In this document: in pieces, positions 34,201 to 45,600 of the stretch | How the letters are laid out: each line of letters opens with the position of its first letter | Numbering within the stretch: position 1 is the stretch's first letter | Assembly (NCBI RefSeq): GCF_000715075.1 | Contig: NC_134082.1 | Span: 210,065,948 to 210,129,947, forward strand | Length of the DNA: 64,000 nucleotides | Source: Nicotiana tabacum | Lineage: Eukaryota > Streptophyta > Magnoliopsida > Solanales > Solanaceae | Reading direction: 5' to 3' | Made by a program: the position numbers and the translations under genes | Notes under the pieces: generated by a model | What the model was told of the DNA's origin: nothing | Seen by the model: only the letters and a program-made list of their open reading frames with translations | Database searches by the model: none

Positions 34201-35658
34201 GAGAACATTGCAGGATCTCCTTTAAAAAACAGAGGTACAAAAGAGATAGAAGATGTGATGTGAGGCTTTAAGGAAAGTAAGGTAAAGGTGCACAACATAT
34301 GAAATACTCAAGTATAGAAGGATGGGATTGGTCCATACTTCAGGTAAAAGACTAGAAGCACTGGATTTAGTATCCAGGGATGATAGCAGCATCATCAGTA
34401 GCATATCTTCCAGCCTATGGTTTCTAAGTACCGAAAGTTCTAATTAGAGAGTAAAAGAAGAGTTAGAGACGATGCGATGTCTCTCTTGATGTTCCAGAAA
34501 AGCCTAAAGGAATCGATCACAAGCTACGGTATGATAGAACGACAAGGTTTTAGAAAGACAAGAGTAAGGATAAGAAGAAGGTAAGGGAGAGGATGACAAA
34601 AATGGATAAGTCCTCGGGATTAAGCCCGTGAAAATAAAGGAGCTGATGGTTCCTCTAAGTTATAAAAATCTCAATATAGCCTGAATGAGCTCAAAGGAAT
34701 CTAAGACTAGTGGCATTTAGAAGAGATGTAATGTTGCTTTGGTAATAGAATGAGGGCATAATTTAGGCCCTCGATTGAGTAATGATCTGACGAAGAAAAG
34801 AAAGGGATCTCATAAATTGGACAGGATTATATACCCACGTAAGGTAAATCACATTGGGATGCTGTGAGATACGTTTATGAAAGCATGGTATCGCCCCAAG
34901 TGGATCAATCAAATCATTTCAGATGTTTCCTGATAAAACATGAATCCTAGCGGCAGTATTACATAAAAGATTAAGTTATTAGGGGTGGATTATGGATCAA
35001 AATTGAGGTAAATCAACAATGGATAGATAAAAGTAATAAAATATGATAGGAGATTAAGCCGTCATTCTTAAGATGAACAGTAATGTGGAAGCATTAGAGG
35101 ACATAGATTTATACGTATAGGATAAGAAATGAAAATAACCTGGAATTTGGTAGTAGACCTCAGTAACGAGAAATCAAGGTAAGAGTTATGGTATAGTACG
35201 ACCTACGTAGATGCAGTAAAATCATATGAATGGATAACCAGGTCAATGAAACTAGATGTAGCAATAATCGTAAATTCAACAAAGTACCGAGAGAAGAAAT
35301 TCAAACATATCTATAGACACCCAAGGGACAATTTTTCATAATTCTATATATGTTCAAAGTGAAGCCTAGAGATTGGCTAAAAGCTAGAGGAAAAAGGAGA
35401 CAAGAGTCACATAGGCTCACATACAAGGAAAAAGTCATACAGGCTGCATGACAAAAGGTAGCAACAGTTGCAAGATTGGAAGAATTCCGACCACGAGTCA
35501 TGGTGTAAAAAAGGGGCCTAAAAGGGGGAATGCCCCAGCCTTTGGACTTATTCGCAGAACAATTGCCTAGATGGCAAGAGGAGTACTAAAGTATTCGCAA
35601 GAGCTACGGGATATGAGAATGATAAGCGCATCGGTCAACATTCGAGGATAAATGTTCC
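31293..35658 (+). other. E4 non-coding interior
   Basis: 4.4 kb with stops in all frames; the longest open frame is about 85 codons and carries no motif. The sense strand is visibly purine-rich. E5 holds a diverged copy in the opposite orientation, so this interior is a family property and not a one-off decay. Confidence 0.75.
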
Positions 35659-35672
35659 AAAGGGGGGAATGA
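35637..35672 (+). promoter_or_regulatory. E4 stem-loop and polypurine tract
   Basis: AACATTCGAGGATAAATGTT followed by CCAAAGGGGGGAATGA, then the LTR. Six of eight stem positions pair; the two loop-proximal pairs are C-A and G-T, as if CG had become TA. Confidence 0.7.
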
Positions 35673-38061
35673 TGTTAGACCCCATATTTTCGTACATGAA
35701 AATACGCCATAAATTAATTAATTAATGAGAACTCGGAAGTAAGATGTTACGTCCCGCATTTTTGTACGTTGATGTTTTGTCGTAAGTTAATCAACGTAAG
35801 CTCGTGAATGAGATTATTTTAGAATTATAAGTATTATGCTATTTCAAACAAGGAATAAATAAATTAGTGAAGGTGAAAGGGTGAACGAATCGAAGGAAAT
35901 GAGTTTCGTTGAAGTTTGACATTTTGGGACAAAAACGGTCCGAGCTATAATACTCGGTATTTATGGACTAGTACAATACAAGGTACCACATGACCATAAT
36001 AGTAAGGTGTATAAGGTATGTGAAAAGTAAGTAATATTTTAAGTAAGTGGGAATAATTCTCAATTTGCGGGTAATTGATTAATTACCGGGTAACGAAATA
36101 CTACCTAATAACTTAATAAGTAGATAAAGATTAAAACACCCCACCCCTACCCCCATGTGGCAGCCTCCTAATTCCTACACTGTGACTCATGCCTTCATCA
36201 AATTATGTGGCTTGATGTGGTAAGTAATGTTTTATTTTTGTGGCTGAGTTGTGCCAAGTTAGGCATTAATTAGTTGGTATTTAAAATTACTAGTTTGACT
36301 TATTCAGGTGCGTGTGGAGAGAGTAGCAATCTTTAAAGTTTTTATAGAGCTCTAATCAAGATTCTTGTGTTAAAAATGATTCAATCCCAATTATCTTACC
36401 ATACTCAAGGCCAACGAATCCTTGGAATATTAATGTCAAGCTAGGAGTTTTTCCTATTAAATTATTTCATACTAATCTGTATGAAGTTCTCAAGAGTGCA
36501 GATGGAATAACCATGTATCATATGTGACATACACATATCCAGATTTCGTGAGATCAGTATCGTAATGGAATAAATCTTTATGGGAAGAACATGATAATTT
36601 GGGTTGGAATTCACTGCACTGTGTTGTCTATCTAGGATTGAAAGAAGTAGTTTCTGATATGCTGGGGCGAAAGAAATCCTTAAGCCTGCATTTCAACAGG
36701 CAGTGAAAATCATCGGACAACAACAATTTACATTGTAGCCAGTGAAGGTGATGTAAGTATGATAAACGAGCTTTCAAAGCACTCCACCTTGTCAATGTAG
36801 CGTGAGCTTTTTGCAAATTTTAGGGAGTACGGTGTAATCTTTCTCAAGAGAATTGGCTCAGGTATGTTAAGGCTAAGCTCTTGCTTCATTTTGGCATGAT
36901 CTTGTCATTACACAAGTTTGATAACGAAGCATAAAGAAATATTCATATCCCGAAATTTACATATATTTTGCTAGTCTTGCAAGTTACAATATTCTCTTTA
37001 TCGGGACTTCATATTCATTTGAGTTTCATTCTTCCACTCAAGAGAGCAGAGAAGCTATATATATATATATAGTATAAAAAGTATTTACATTACCATCGAG
37101 CTATAATCGATGGGCAGGCCCTTGTTGGGCAACCTCTGATCAGATGGTAAGTTATATACCGAGCCTACTGTAGCCGAGCGCTTATGAGAGAGCCCATTTG
37201 GTCGAGATACAGAGCCTAGTATGGCCGAGCGCTTATGAGCGAGCCTACTACGACAGAGCAGTTATATATATACCGAGCCTACTGTGGCCGAGCGCTTATG
37301 AGCGAGCCCAGTTGGTCGAGATACATAGCCTAATTTGGCCGAGCGCTTATGAGCGAGCCTACTACGGCAGAGCAGATATATATGTATACCGAGACTTATA
37401 GGGCCGAACAACTATTTTACTTACTATATTGAGAGAATTGAGTCAGTATCAGCAGGTAAGCATATCTTCAGATTATCTTTGACTTCCAGCTACTTGTAGT
37501 TATTATATTATCAGTTCAGTTTCAACTTTCAGTATATTGCCTTACATACTCAGTACATTATGTCGTACTGACGTCCCTTTCTGGGGGCGCTGCATTTCAT
37601 GCGTGCCGGTCAGACAGACAGACGAGTAGGCCTCTTCAATAAATGTTGCCCGAGCTTAGCTTGATCGGTAAGCTCCATGCCTTTCGGAGTTTCTGGGTCT
37701 AGAGCCTTATGTATATCTTTTATATATATGTATATATGTCATGAGTAGGTCGGATAGCCATTCTGATCACAGTATATCCATTAGTAGAGGCTTGTAGACA
37801 TATCTTGTCAGTTAGTGCAGTAGGTTGGGCTTTCAGGCCTTCTATGTATATTTGGTTGGTTTGTCAGTTGTAATAAATATGACGGCCTTGTTGGCCAAGC
37901 TTTATATTCATATTTAGTCAGCATTCTTTGTCGTCTTGCAATGTGGCCCATGGCCAAAAGTATGAAATTATATGTTCTGAGTCCCTTAGTTGCAAGTTGG
38001 TACGCAAGGATAGGTAAGGCACTGGGTGCCGATCTCGCTCTCCCAAGTTCGGGGCGTGACA
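35673..38061 (+). repeat. E4 3' LTR
   Basis: 2389 bp, near-identical to 28881-31276 with scattered substitutions. It starts TGTTAGACCCCATATTTTCG and ends TTCGGGGCGTGACA. Confidence 0.93.
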
Positions 38062-38340
38062 ACATCGTCTGTGTCATCATCGGTCCCATTATCGAAAGCT
38101 TGATGGGCATTCATATGTGCATGTATACATTCATTATTCCAATATGGTCCGCCACAATGAAGGCATCCTGAAGGAGGATTTTCTCCCCCGATCATTGTTG
38201 TTTGATGCAACACTATTGCTACCTGGGGAGGGAGCCTTAGATTTGGTGGCACTCCGATCTCCTCCACTTCTGCTAGGGACAACATTGCTAGTCTATCCCC
38301 TTTTGTATCCCGCTCGGGTATTCACGACTCAAACCGATGG
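38062..38340 (-). pseudogene. E3 gag C-terminal part with degenerate zinc knuckle
   Basis: On the minus strand from about 38285 the frame reads SLAEVEEIGVPPNL and then CLHCGGPYWNNEC, followed by acidic DNGTDDDTDD. The knuckle keeps its three Cys in C-X2-C-X8-C spacing. The expected His of the C-P-H type chromoviral knuckle is Tyr here, a CAT to TAT change. Upstream the frame has stops. The gag N-terminus and leader are lost. The frame would run on, in phase, into the protease segment at 28880 if E4 and one target copy were removed. Confidence 0.65.
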
Positions 38341-38399
38341 GCCGCGACAGGCACCTGGTACCTTACTCAACTGAGTACCATCATAATTTTTTCATGTCA

Positions 38400-41300
38400 T
38401 ACTTTCATAGATAACTGAGCTGGAAGTCTGCCATGAGATAAGTAGAATACAACATGTGTTACCAACTTATACATAAGACATAGGGTCCTATGCGACGCTT
38501 CTCTCCTCTTTCCTCCAGCTTTAAGCCAATCTCTAGGCCTCACTTTGTGAACATATACCAAATTAGGTCAAGCTGTCCCTCTGGCATTATTAGCTTTACT
38601 ACCTCTAAGTAGGTCATACTATACCATAACTCTTACTTTGATTTATTGTTACTGAGGTCTGCGACCAAACTTAAGGTTACTTTCGTTGCTTATCCTATAT
38701 GCATAAGGCTAAGTCCTTAAATGCTTCCTCATTACTGTTCATCTTAAGAATGAAGACCTAATCTCAACTCATACTTTGTGACTTTGTCCATCCATTATGA
38801 TTCTCCTCAATATTGATCTATAATATACCACTGATAACTTGAAACTTCTTACGTAATACCTTGACACTAGGGCTTACGTTGCATCGAGAAATATTTAAAG
38901 TGATTTCCATAATTATATTTCATAGCATCCCAATGTTATTCACCTTACGTGGGTATTTTAATCCTATGCAACTCATGAAATCCCCCTCTTTTTTTTCTTC
39001 AAATCATTACTCAATCGAAGACCCAAACGTCATGCTTTACTTATCAAAATTACACCCTCATTCCATTAACAAGGCAACATTCCATTTCTTCTAAATGCTA
39101 TTAGTCTTAGATTCCTTTGAGTTCATTCAGGCTATACTGAACTTCTATAATTTAGATAAACCATTAGCTCTCTTGTTTTCATGGACTTAATCCCGAGCAC
39201 TTATCCATTCTCGTCACCTTTTCACTTGCCTTTCCTTATCCTTACTCATGTCTTCTTAAAACTTTGTTGCTCTACCATACTTTAGCTTGCAACCTATACA
39301 TATCCATTTATACTACTCTCAACCTTCCTTTAACTTGCTTGCACCATAGATTTTCTTATGTTATTCTGGAACGTCTCACATCGTCTCTAACTCTTCTCTA
39401 CTCTCTTAACTAGACTTCTCGGTACTTAGAAACCATAAGGTGGAAGACATGCCGCTGACGATGCCGCTATCATTCCCGGTTATTGAATCCCCATGCTTCT
39501 AGCCTTCTATCTGAAGTATAGACTATTCACAACCTTCTGCATTTGAGTATCTCGTACGTTATTCACCTTTACCTTACTTACTTAAAATCTCGCATCATAT
39601 CTTCGTTCTCTTTCATAACTTCCCTTCCACATAGGTATGATTCATACCCCAACTTGAAGCTCTATTATAATACTACAATTCGATGGGAGCTTCGTACTGA
39701 CTTCTTATGAGGCTCTTACTTTTTTAATTGGCTTTATCGTAGAGCCGTTATAGACTATGGTTGTTGTACTATCTCTCTTGTACCTCTGATTTTAATGGAG
39801 ATCCTGCAATGTTCTCGATCAAGATGTTTCTAATTTTTTAGGTCCAATAATCAGACTCCTGATTATTTAGTTGATGTAACTCTTTAGTTTTCTTTTCTCT
39901 CTGAACAACCTTTATGTAGGCTTGAGCTATTTTTTGATTTGCGGCTCATGGTATTATTTTAGCCGTTCATGAACGCTATGGAATATCCAGGATACAATCT
40001 TCTAATAATTTAATCTTTTGTCTATGACCTGGACTCAATTCTTTGTTTTACTTATATTAGAGTCTTCTACGGCTGTATGATTGTCAACATATATGCTGCA
40101 TGGATAATATTCAGAAATCTTAGGAGTGTTCATAATGTAACTAGATCTGGATCATTGATCAAATAATTCCTTTCATTCCATCTCAGCTTTCTTCAAACGT
40201 AAGCAATTACTTTTCCTAGTCTTTCTGTCCCCTTGTTGCGTGCATACTTAGCTTATCTTAGTTCCCATACATGTCAAAATTTTCGTGCAACTCATATCAT
40301 CTTGAATATTACTTTTGATTTTTACTTCCTGTTCATTAGCCACGGTAGGTGCCACTTCTTATGGAGTGCATACAATGTTGTTGTGAGACTGTTGTTACAA
40401 GACCATTTCCTCTTTAGGTCACTGTGCTTAGGTTGAAGCCTTCTTCCTTATTTCCTCAGCTAGTCTTTCAGTGTAGTACTTAGGGAAGACCCTCTGACTC
40501 TTGTAAAGCCGCCAGCTTATTACATCGTATTCCCAATAGAATTTTTGATGTTCGTGCTCACTTGTAATTATCCTTACTTACCCCCATGCCCTTGTGCTCG
40601 TCGGGTTGCTTCTGAACTTAAATTTTAACTGTTTCCCAGTGGCATTCTCTTTTATTTTCATAACACTCATACGGTACCTTTAACTACCCCAACTCCTATC
40701 TGAATATTTCTCAAGGATCATGATATCATTATCTGCGAGACTGGATTCACTATGTTGGGGTTCACTATGTTTATCTTGCATGATCTATTGATTTGTCTGT
40801 ACCTTCTTGTCTAGCCATAACTAGGCTCTTCCTAAATCAGCTGCTAACTACTCGTTCGTCCATTCTCATATCAATATTCTGCGTTATCTTTCTTGGGGTT
40901 ATTTCCCTTGCTTTAACTTACGTCTCGCACTGGCCCCTTATTTATCAATAACATCTCGAGCAGGAACCCTCATTTTCTTTCCTTGACGTCGTGTTTGCAT
41001 AATATTTTGGAATTGCAGCATACCTGTAGGATTTGGATAAGTGCAATCTTATCCCTTTCTCAGTCTTATCACATTTTTCCTTTATTATTCCATTAGTTAC
41101 TACAACCACTTAATTCCGACTTAATGCCATATCACTCCATATTCCCCCCTTTAAGGAAGTACTAAGATTTAGTGCTATAATGATCTACGTATAGATGTTT
41201 TATCTCTTTGGCATCTTTTCACATAATTGATGACTCATACCCACCTTGCGATAATCCTTCTGCACTAAGGATAACAAAATTCCTTGCTCATGAGGGTGAC

Positions 41301-42590
41301 ACTTAGTGTAACTGGCACACTTAGTCCTTTAAGCTTAACTTTACTTACATTGCTTGCTTTAGGAAAGCGTCTTCCTGAATGACCTTTAAGGATTATTCTT
41401 CTATCGTCCATTCTTTTATTGTCGGAACACAATCTGAAATTGTCATGATGCTGACTATTATCAAATCACTCATTCCCCAATTCATCTTTAGTTTACCTTG
41501 TTCACTAGCCCATACTGATTTCTTATTACTTTGGGGTCTAACTTTTCCTTCTGATAATCACGTTAGAGTCGCGAACTTATTTCTTGAAATGAGGATATGA
41601 CTTTATGTCCTATACTCTTTCGTTGTCTCAAGGCCTATCACCTTTGGTCTTTTCCTTCACTTGACTGTAGACTATGTTATAATGTCATCATTTTCATTCT
41701 TCTTTTTCTACCGTTTTCATCCAGGTATCACATCTTACTTATAATGCTTCACTTACTCTTTTCTTATTTCCTGCTAACATCTATGTCTATCACTGTATTT
41801 GAAAAACTCAAACAAGACATTCCTTTGCTTTTACCTCCCCTTGCTTCATCCATTGGCTTTTTGAATTGCCTAACATTTTTTCCTCTACTAGGGACGAGAG
41901 CCATACTAAGATAATATTTATCCCTTCAAGGCTTCCAGTGCCTATCTTTGTAGTACTCATATCTAGTTGTCCTATTTTAGAGTGCACCATCTGTGTTTCT
42001 TACAAGGAAATCTATTAGCATATTTGCAATAATACCCTTCGGAAATGTGAACTAATGCAAATAATTCATTCGCCATTTTGGGTCACTCTAACCCCAGCCA
42101 GATCCTGATATCTCGTCTTTCTCTTATACTACACCTTTCAGCCCCATAGGGCATAATTGAAATGGGTGTAATCAATTATATATCTTCGTTGCTGTTGAAG
42201 ATAACTCAAAATGTATCTTCACCTTGCTTCTTTTGCTTGTTGAAACTTGTACCTTCTGATTCTTTCATTGCTTTTTTTTACCATAAGAATCATGAAAAAT
42301 CGAGTTCCTCTGACTCAACTCTTCCACTGCCATATTCAATTTCTTATCAACTATCTTTTTGGATGTCGGTATCATCTTATTACGAATATAATAGAATTTA
42401 GGAATTTAAATTCTTACAAGTGAGCTCTACCACACGATCTAGAGTAGAAAGAAAGAGTGACAATCCTAAATGCTTTGTAGCCTCCTGCTTATAAGTGTGG
42501 TGCACAACACACCCATAAACAAAACTCTACTAGACACGACTTATAGACTCCCTAGGATAGAACTGCTCTGATACCACTTTTGTCACGACC
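38400..42590 (-). mobile_element. E5: second E4-family element, interior in inverted orientation
   Basis: Reads on the minus strand as a diverged copy of E4 interior. At the right end AACTGCTCTGATACCACTTT followed by TGTCACGACC is the reverse complement of LTR end, spacer and tRNA-iMet PBS. Near the left end, AAGCCAATCTCTAGGCCTCAC matches E4 at about 35360-35380 in reverse. Its 3' LTR is absent, lost at the junction with the E3 remnant near 38400. Small open frames here are chance. No protein domains. Confidence 0.75.
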
Positions 42591-42595
42591 AAAAC

Positions 42596-42646
42596 CAATA
42601 GCCTGAAATGGTAAAAGCCTAAAAGAAGTCCCCAGCGGAGTCGCCA
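42596..42646 (-). other. Extra E6 leader fragment with second PBS
   Basis: In sense TGGCGACTCCGCTGGGGA (42629-42646) and then 33 nt matching the E6 leader up to GGCTATT. It lies beyond the 3' LTR, where host DNA should be. This copy keeps the C residues that are T in the PBS at 58210. Confidence 0.8.
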
Positions 42647-45600
42647 TGCTGTCGCGCCCCTTTTTTCCTTGCGAAAGCGGGTTCATAACATTTGGGAGGA
42701 CAACTCGTTCCCTTTAAAGAATTGGGTTTGGATTGAAGAGTCGCCACCTAATGATTTGAGTGCATTAGGACACTAGGAAGAATTTGATTTAGGAAACCAG
42801 AGATTGGGTAAGGGCTTGAAATTATCCCGAGGGGAAGGTGTTAGGCACCCCTCAGGATCCACTAATGTGGTTCCCGGCCAGGCTACAGTTGTGACTTTAA
42901 GTACAAATAACATGAAGGCGAGTAAGACTTCAAATAAGAGGGGATTTGCACATAAGGGTTACAAATAGGTGAAATTAAAAGAAAATAAAAGAAAAGTTGA
43001 ATTTTGAGAAAATAGTTTGAAAGTAAACAATGAAATAAACAAGTAAAGGAAAAGGGGGTCCTAAGTTTATAAATAATATGGATCACCCCACACAACATCC
43101 GGTAATCACTCCTCAATGAGGGGCTACACGAGATGTTATCGCATGGTCATCATATCCATATCTACCCTTCCCACCCCATTAAGGTATTAAAGCGCGGATT
43201 GGTCTCGATGACTTATTGCATGTTATTACCCGTCTCATTCCTATCAGTCCCGGAGGCACTTAGGACTACTAATCCTAAAGGGAAGGGGTATTAGGCTTTG
43301 TAGTTTCAAAGGCAAAATTCTAAGGCGACAAACAAAACACACATGTGGCAAGTTTGGGGAGAAAACACATAAACAAATAAGGCTCAACAGACCTCCTTAA
43401 AACCAAAGAAAAGCACATAGTTTAGCATGTCTTGCACATACTGCTTAGGGCCTGATTAAAACTTAAAAGGTTGAGGCTGACTGATTTATTACATATTTCA
43501 GATAAGAAATCTGAATCAAGCCTGCCTGTTGGTTGTAGTTAATAAGAATCTGACAAGTTTACCTTATGGTTTGCCTAAGTGTTAGACGATGACCTATAGG
43601 CATGCTATATACTGATTTCAGAAATGAAGAGGTAAACAGATTACAGATAGGTTACCAGTTTTAACAGAATAATACAAGTTCTGCAATCGATAATGCATTA
43701 CTACTAACAGTTTAAACTTACAAGCGAGTGAAGCGATTCAGATTTGATTAGAACCCATATAGGCATACTTTCTATGTGTTTGTTAACTTAAAACACGTTA
43801 TCTAGGTGCTGCAGTTTATTACGAACGCGATGTCTAATTTCACTGGTTGTTAAAACCTATCACACGTTTGTTAAATGAAAGGCGAGTATGCAAGAATCAG
43901 AAAGGACTTATAGGCATATTATCTACATGCATGTGCATCCTATAGACATGGTATCTATATATGAATGCAGAGATTCTTATAGTCATGGTATCTAAATGGG
44001 AATGCAGAAGTTCTTATAGTCAAGTTATCTACATGAATGCAGAAATTCATAAAGACAGGTTATCTTCATGAATGCAGTAATGCAGAAATTCCTATAGACA
44101 AGTTATCTATGTGAATGCAGAAATCAGAAATTTCTATGAGCAGGATATCTACATGAATGCAGAAGTGCAGAAACTATATGCAGGGTATCTATATAAATGT
44201 CGAAGTGCAGAAAACCCTATGAGCAAGACATCTACATGAATGCAGAAATGTAGAAACTATATGCAGGGTATCTGTATAAATGCAAAAGTGCAGAAAACCC
44301 TATGAGCAGGACATCTACATGAATGCAGAAGTGCAGAAACTATAGGCAGGGTATCTGTATAAATGTAGAAGTGCAGAAAATCCCATGAGCAGGACATCTA
44401 CCCCTTGCATGCATGGTTACCCCTCCCTTTTCACTAATCACCCCAAAAGTTTATTACAAAGTTATTACAATCCAAAAATAAAATAGAGAAAATACATCAG
44501 AAAATTGAAAATTACAACCAAAGAGAGCCTGATTCAGACTTCCTGTCTGAAGTATGAAGTAAACCAACTCCCAAGATCAAGACCCAAAGCCTTTCTCTTA
44601 TTTGGATGTGTCAGAGTTCCCTAAGAGCCTCATTTGGACTCCGGGCATGCTCACATCCAAGTGCATTGCAGGATTAAGTCATAGTGCAGTGTGGGAGGGT
44701 CAGCCCTCAAGTGTCCAAGTTTATAGGGAACTCAAGGTCCCAAGACAAGGATCACAGGAGGGGTCAGAACTTAGAAGTTAAGAGTGAGTGAAAGTGCAGA
44801 GTTCTGAGAGGGGAAAAGTATAAGGAAGTAACTTAAAACCAGTGCACATAGGGGTATAGGGGAGTGGGGAATTTGCAGGAAGAGCAGGCAAAGGGGCATA
44901 CCCAGCAATAAGACATACTGGCACACCCTCCAGCCTACTTAGAGGTTAAGACCTCAGGGGTTCAAAACTCAGTTCATAGACAACAATTCTTGTTGCCATG
45001 CCTAAAGTATCGACTTACAAACATATAGGGGTGATGGGATAGGGAGCGAGTGTTCACTGAAAGAGGCAAGTAGTAGCACATAGGCATACTAAGTTAGATG
45101 CTAAACTTTACAGAAAACAATAAAGTAAACATATATACAAAGACTGTAAGTAAACACATTGGGGTGATGCTAAAAATTAAGTTAGGACATACCAGTTTCA
45201 AGGGACAAATAAAGGAGAAAGCAATAGTCTTGTAAAAGCCAAAGTGCAGACAAGAAGCAAGAATACTCTAAGTATGAATTCAGAAGAGGTTGTGAGCTTG
45301 TGAAGTCTGAAGTGTCTAGTGGTGAAAAGGGGTCATGCCTTTTATAGTGTAGAAAACAAGCAGAAATAAGGTAAGAAAATATTTCGAAGACTGATTATCA
45401 ATCAATTACACAAGGTTTCCCTTAATTAAGGGATTCAGATTCAAACGGGTAAAACTAATTAAGGAAAGAAAGTAGTCAAACACTTTGTGCAAAGTAGTAA
45501 TTAGAGTCAAATACATAAAAGCTATTTAAGGACAAGGTCTTGACAGTACACGATTTGTGCAAATAAGGCAAGGGAATCACTTAACAGCCAAGAAATCAGA

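Larger units (their letters stand above)
28881..38061 (+). mobile_element. E4: LARD-like non-autonomous LTR element (Tekay/Del related)
   Basis: LTRs at 28881-31276 and 35673-38061, PBS at 31281-31292, PPT before the 3' LTR. Flanks GCATC (28876-28880) and ACATC (38062-38066) give a 5-bp target duplication with one difference. The interior of 4.4 kb has no recognisable gag or pol in any frame. The interior start (GGTATCAGAGCAGTT..AGTAGAGTCTTG) and the end (ACATTCGAGGATAAATGTTC plus PPT) resemble Tekay/Del elements, so it probably used proteins of such a partner. It is inserted in E3 gag-pro. Confidence 0.85.
21918..38340 (-). mobile_element. E3: chromovirus (Ty3/gypsy with chromodomain), nested host
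   Basis: A minus-strand element with gag zinc knuckle, PR, RT, RNase H, IN and a C-terminal chromodomain in that order from right to left. E4 splits gag from PR at 38062/28880 and E2 splits the 3' LTR. A purine tract GGTGGGGGAGAATG (25364-25377 on the minus strand) marks the 3' LTR start. The 5' LTR and most of gag are missing, lost at a junction with E5 near 38400. It resembles Galadriel- or Reina-type chromoviruses, but the clade is not settled. It is heavily mutated. Confidence 0.8.

Noticed and set aside
37808..38285. Two overlapping minus frames at the E4/E3 border as one gene
   Set aside because: They mix E4 LTR sequence with the E3 gag remnant; only the part right of 38061 is E3.
41379..41914. 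Hydrophobic open frames of 73 and 105 aa on the plus strand
   Set aside because: They lie antisense in the pyrimidine-rich E5 interior, where Phe/Leu/Ser codons arise by composition.
42575..42646. Template-switch chimera between E6 and the E4 family at a shared GTGAC
   Set aside because: The E4-type LTR to the right of E6 at 63115 explains the junction more simply as a nested insertion with one damaged end.
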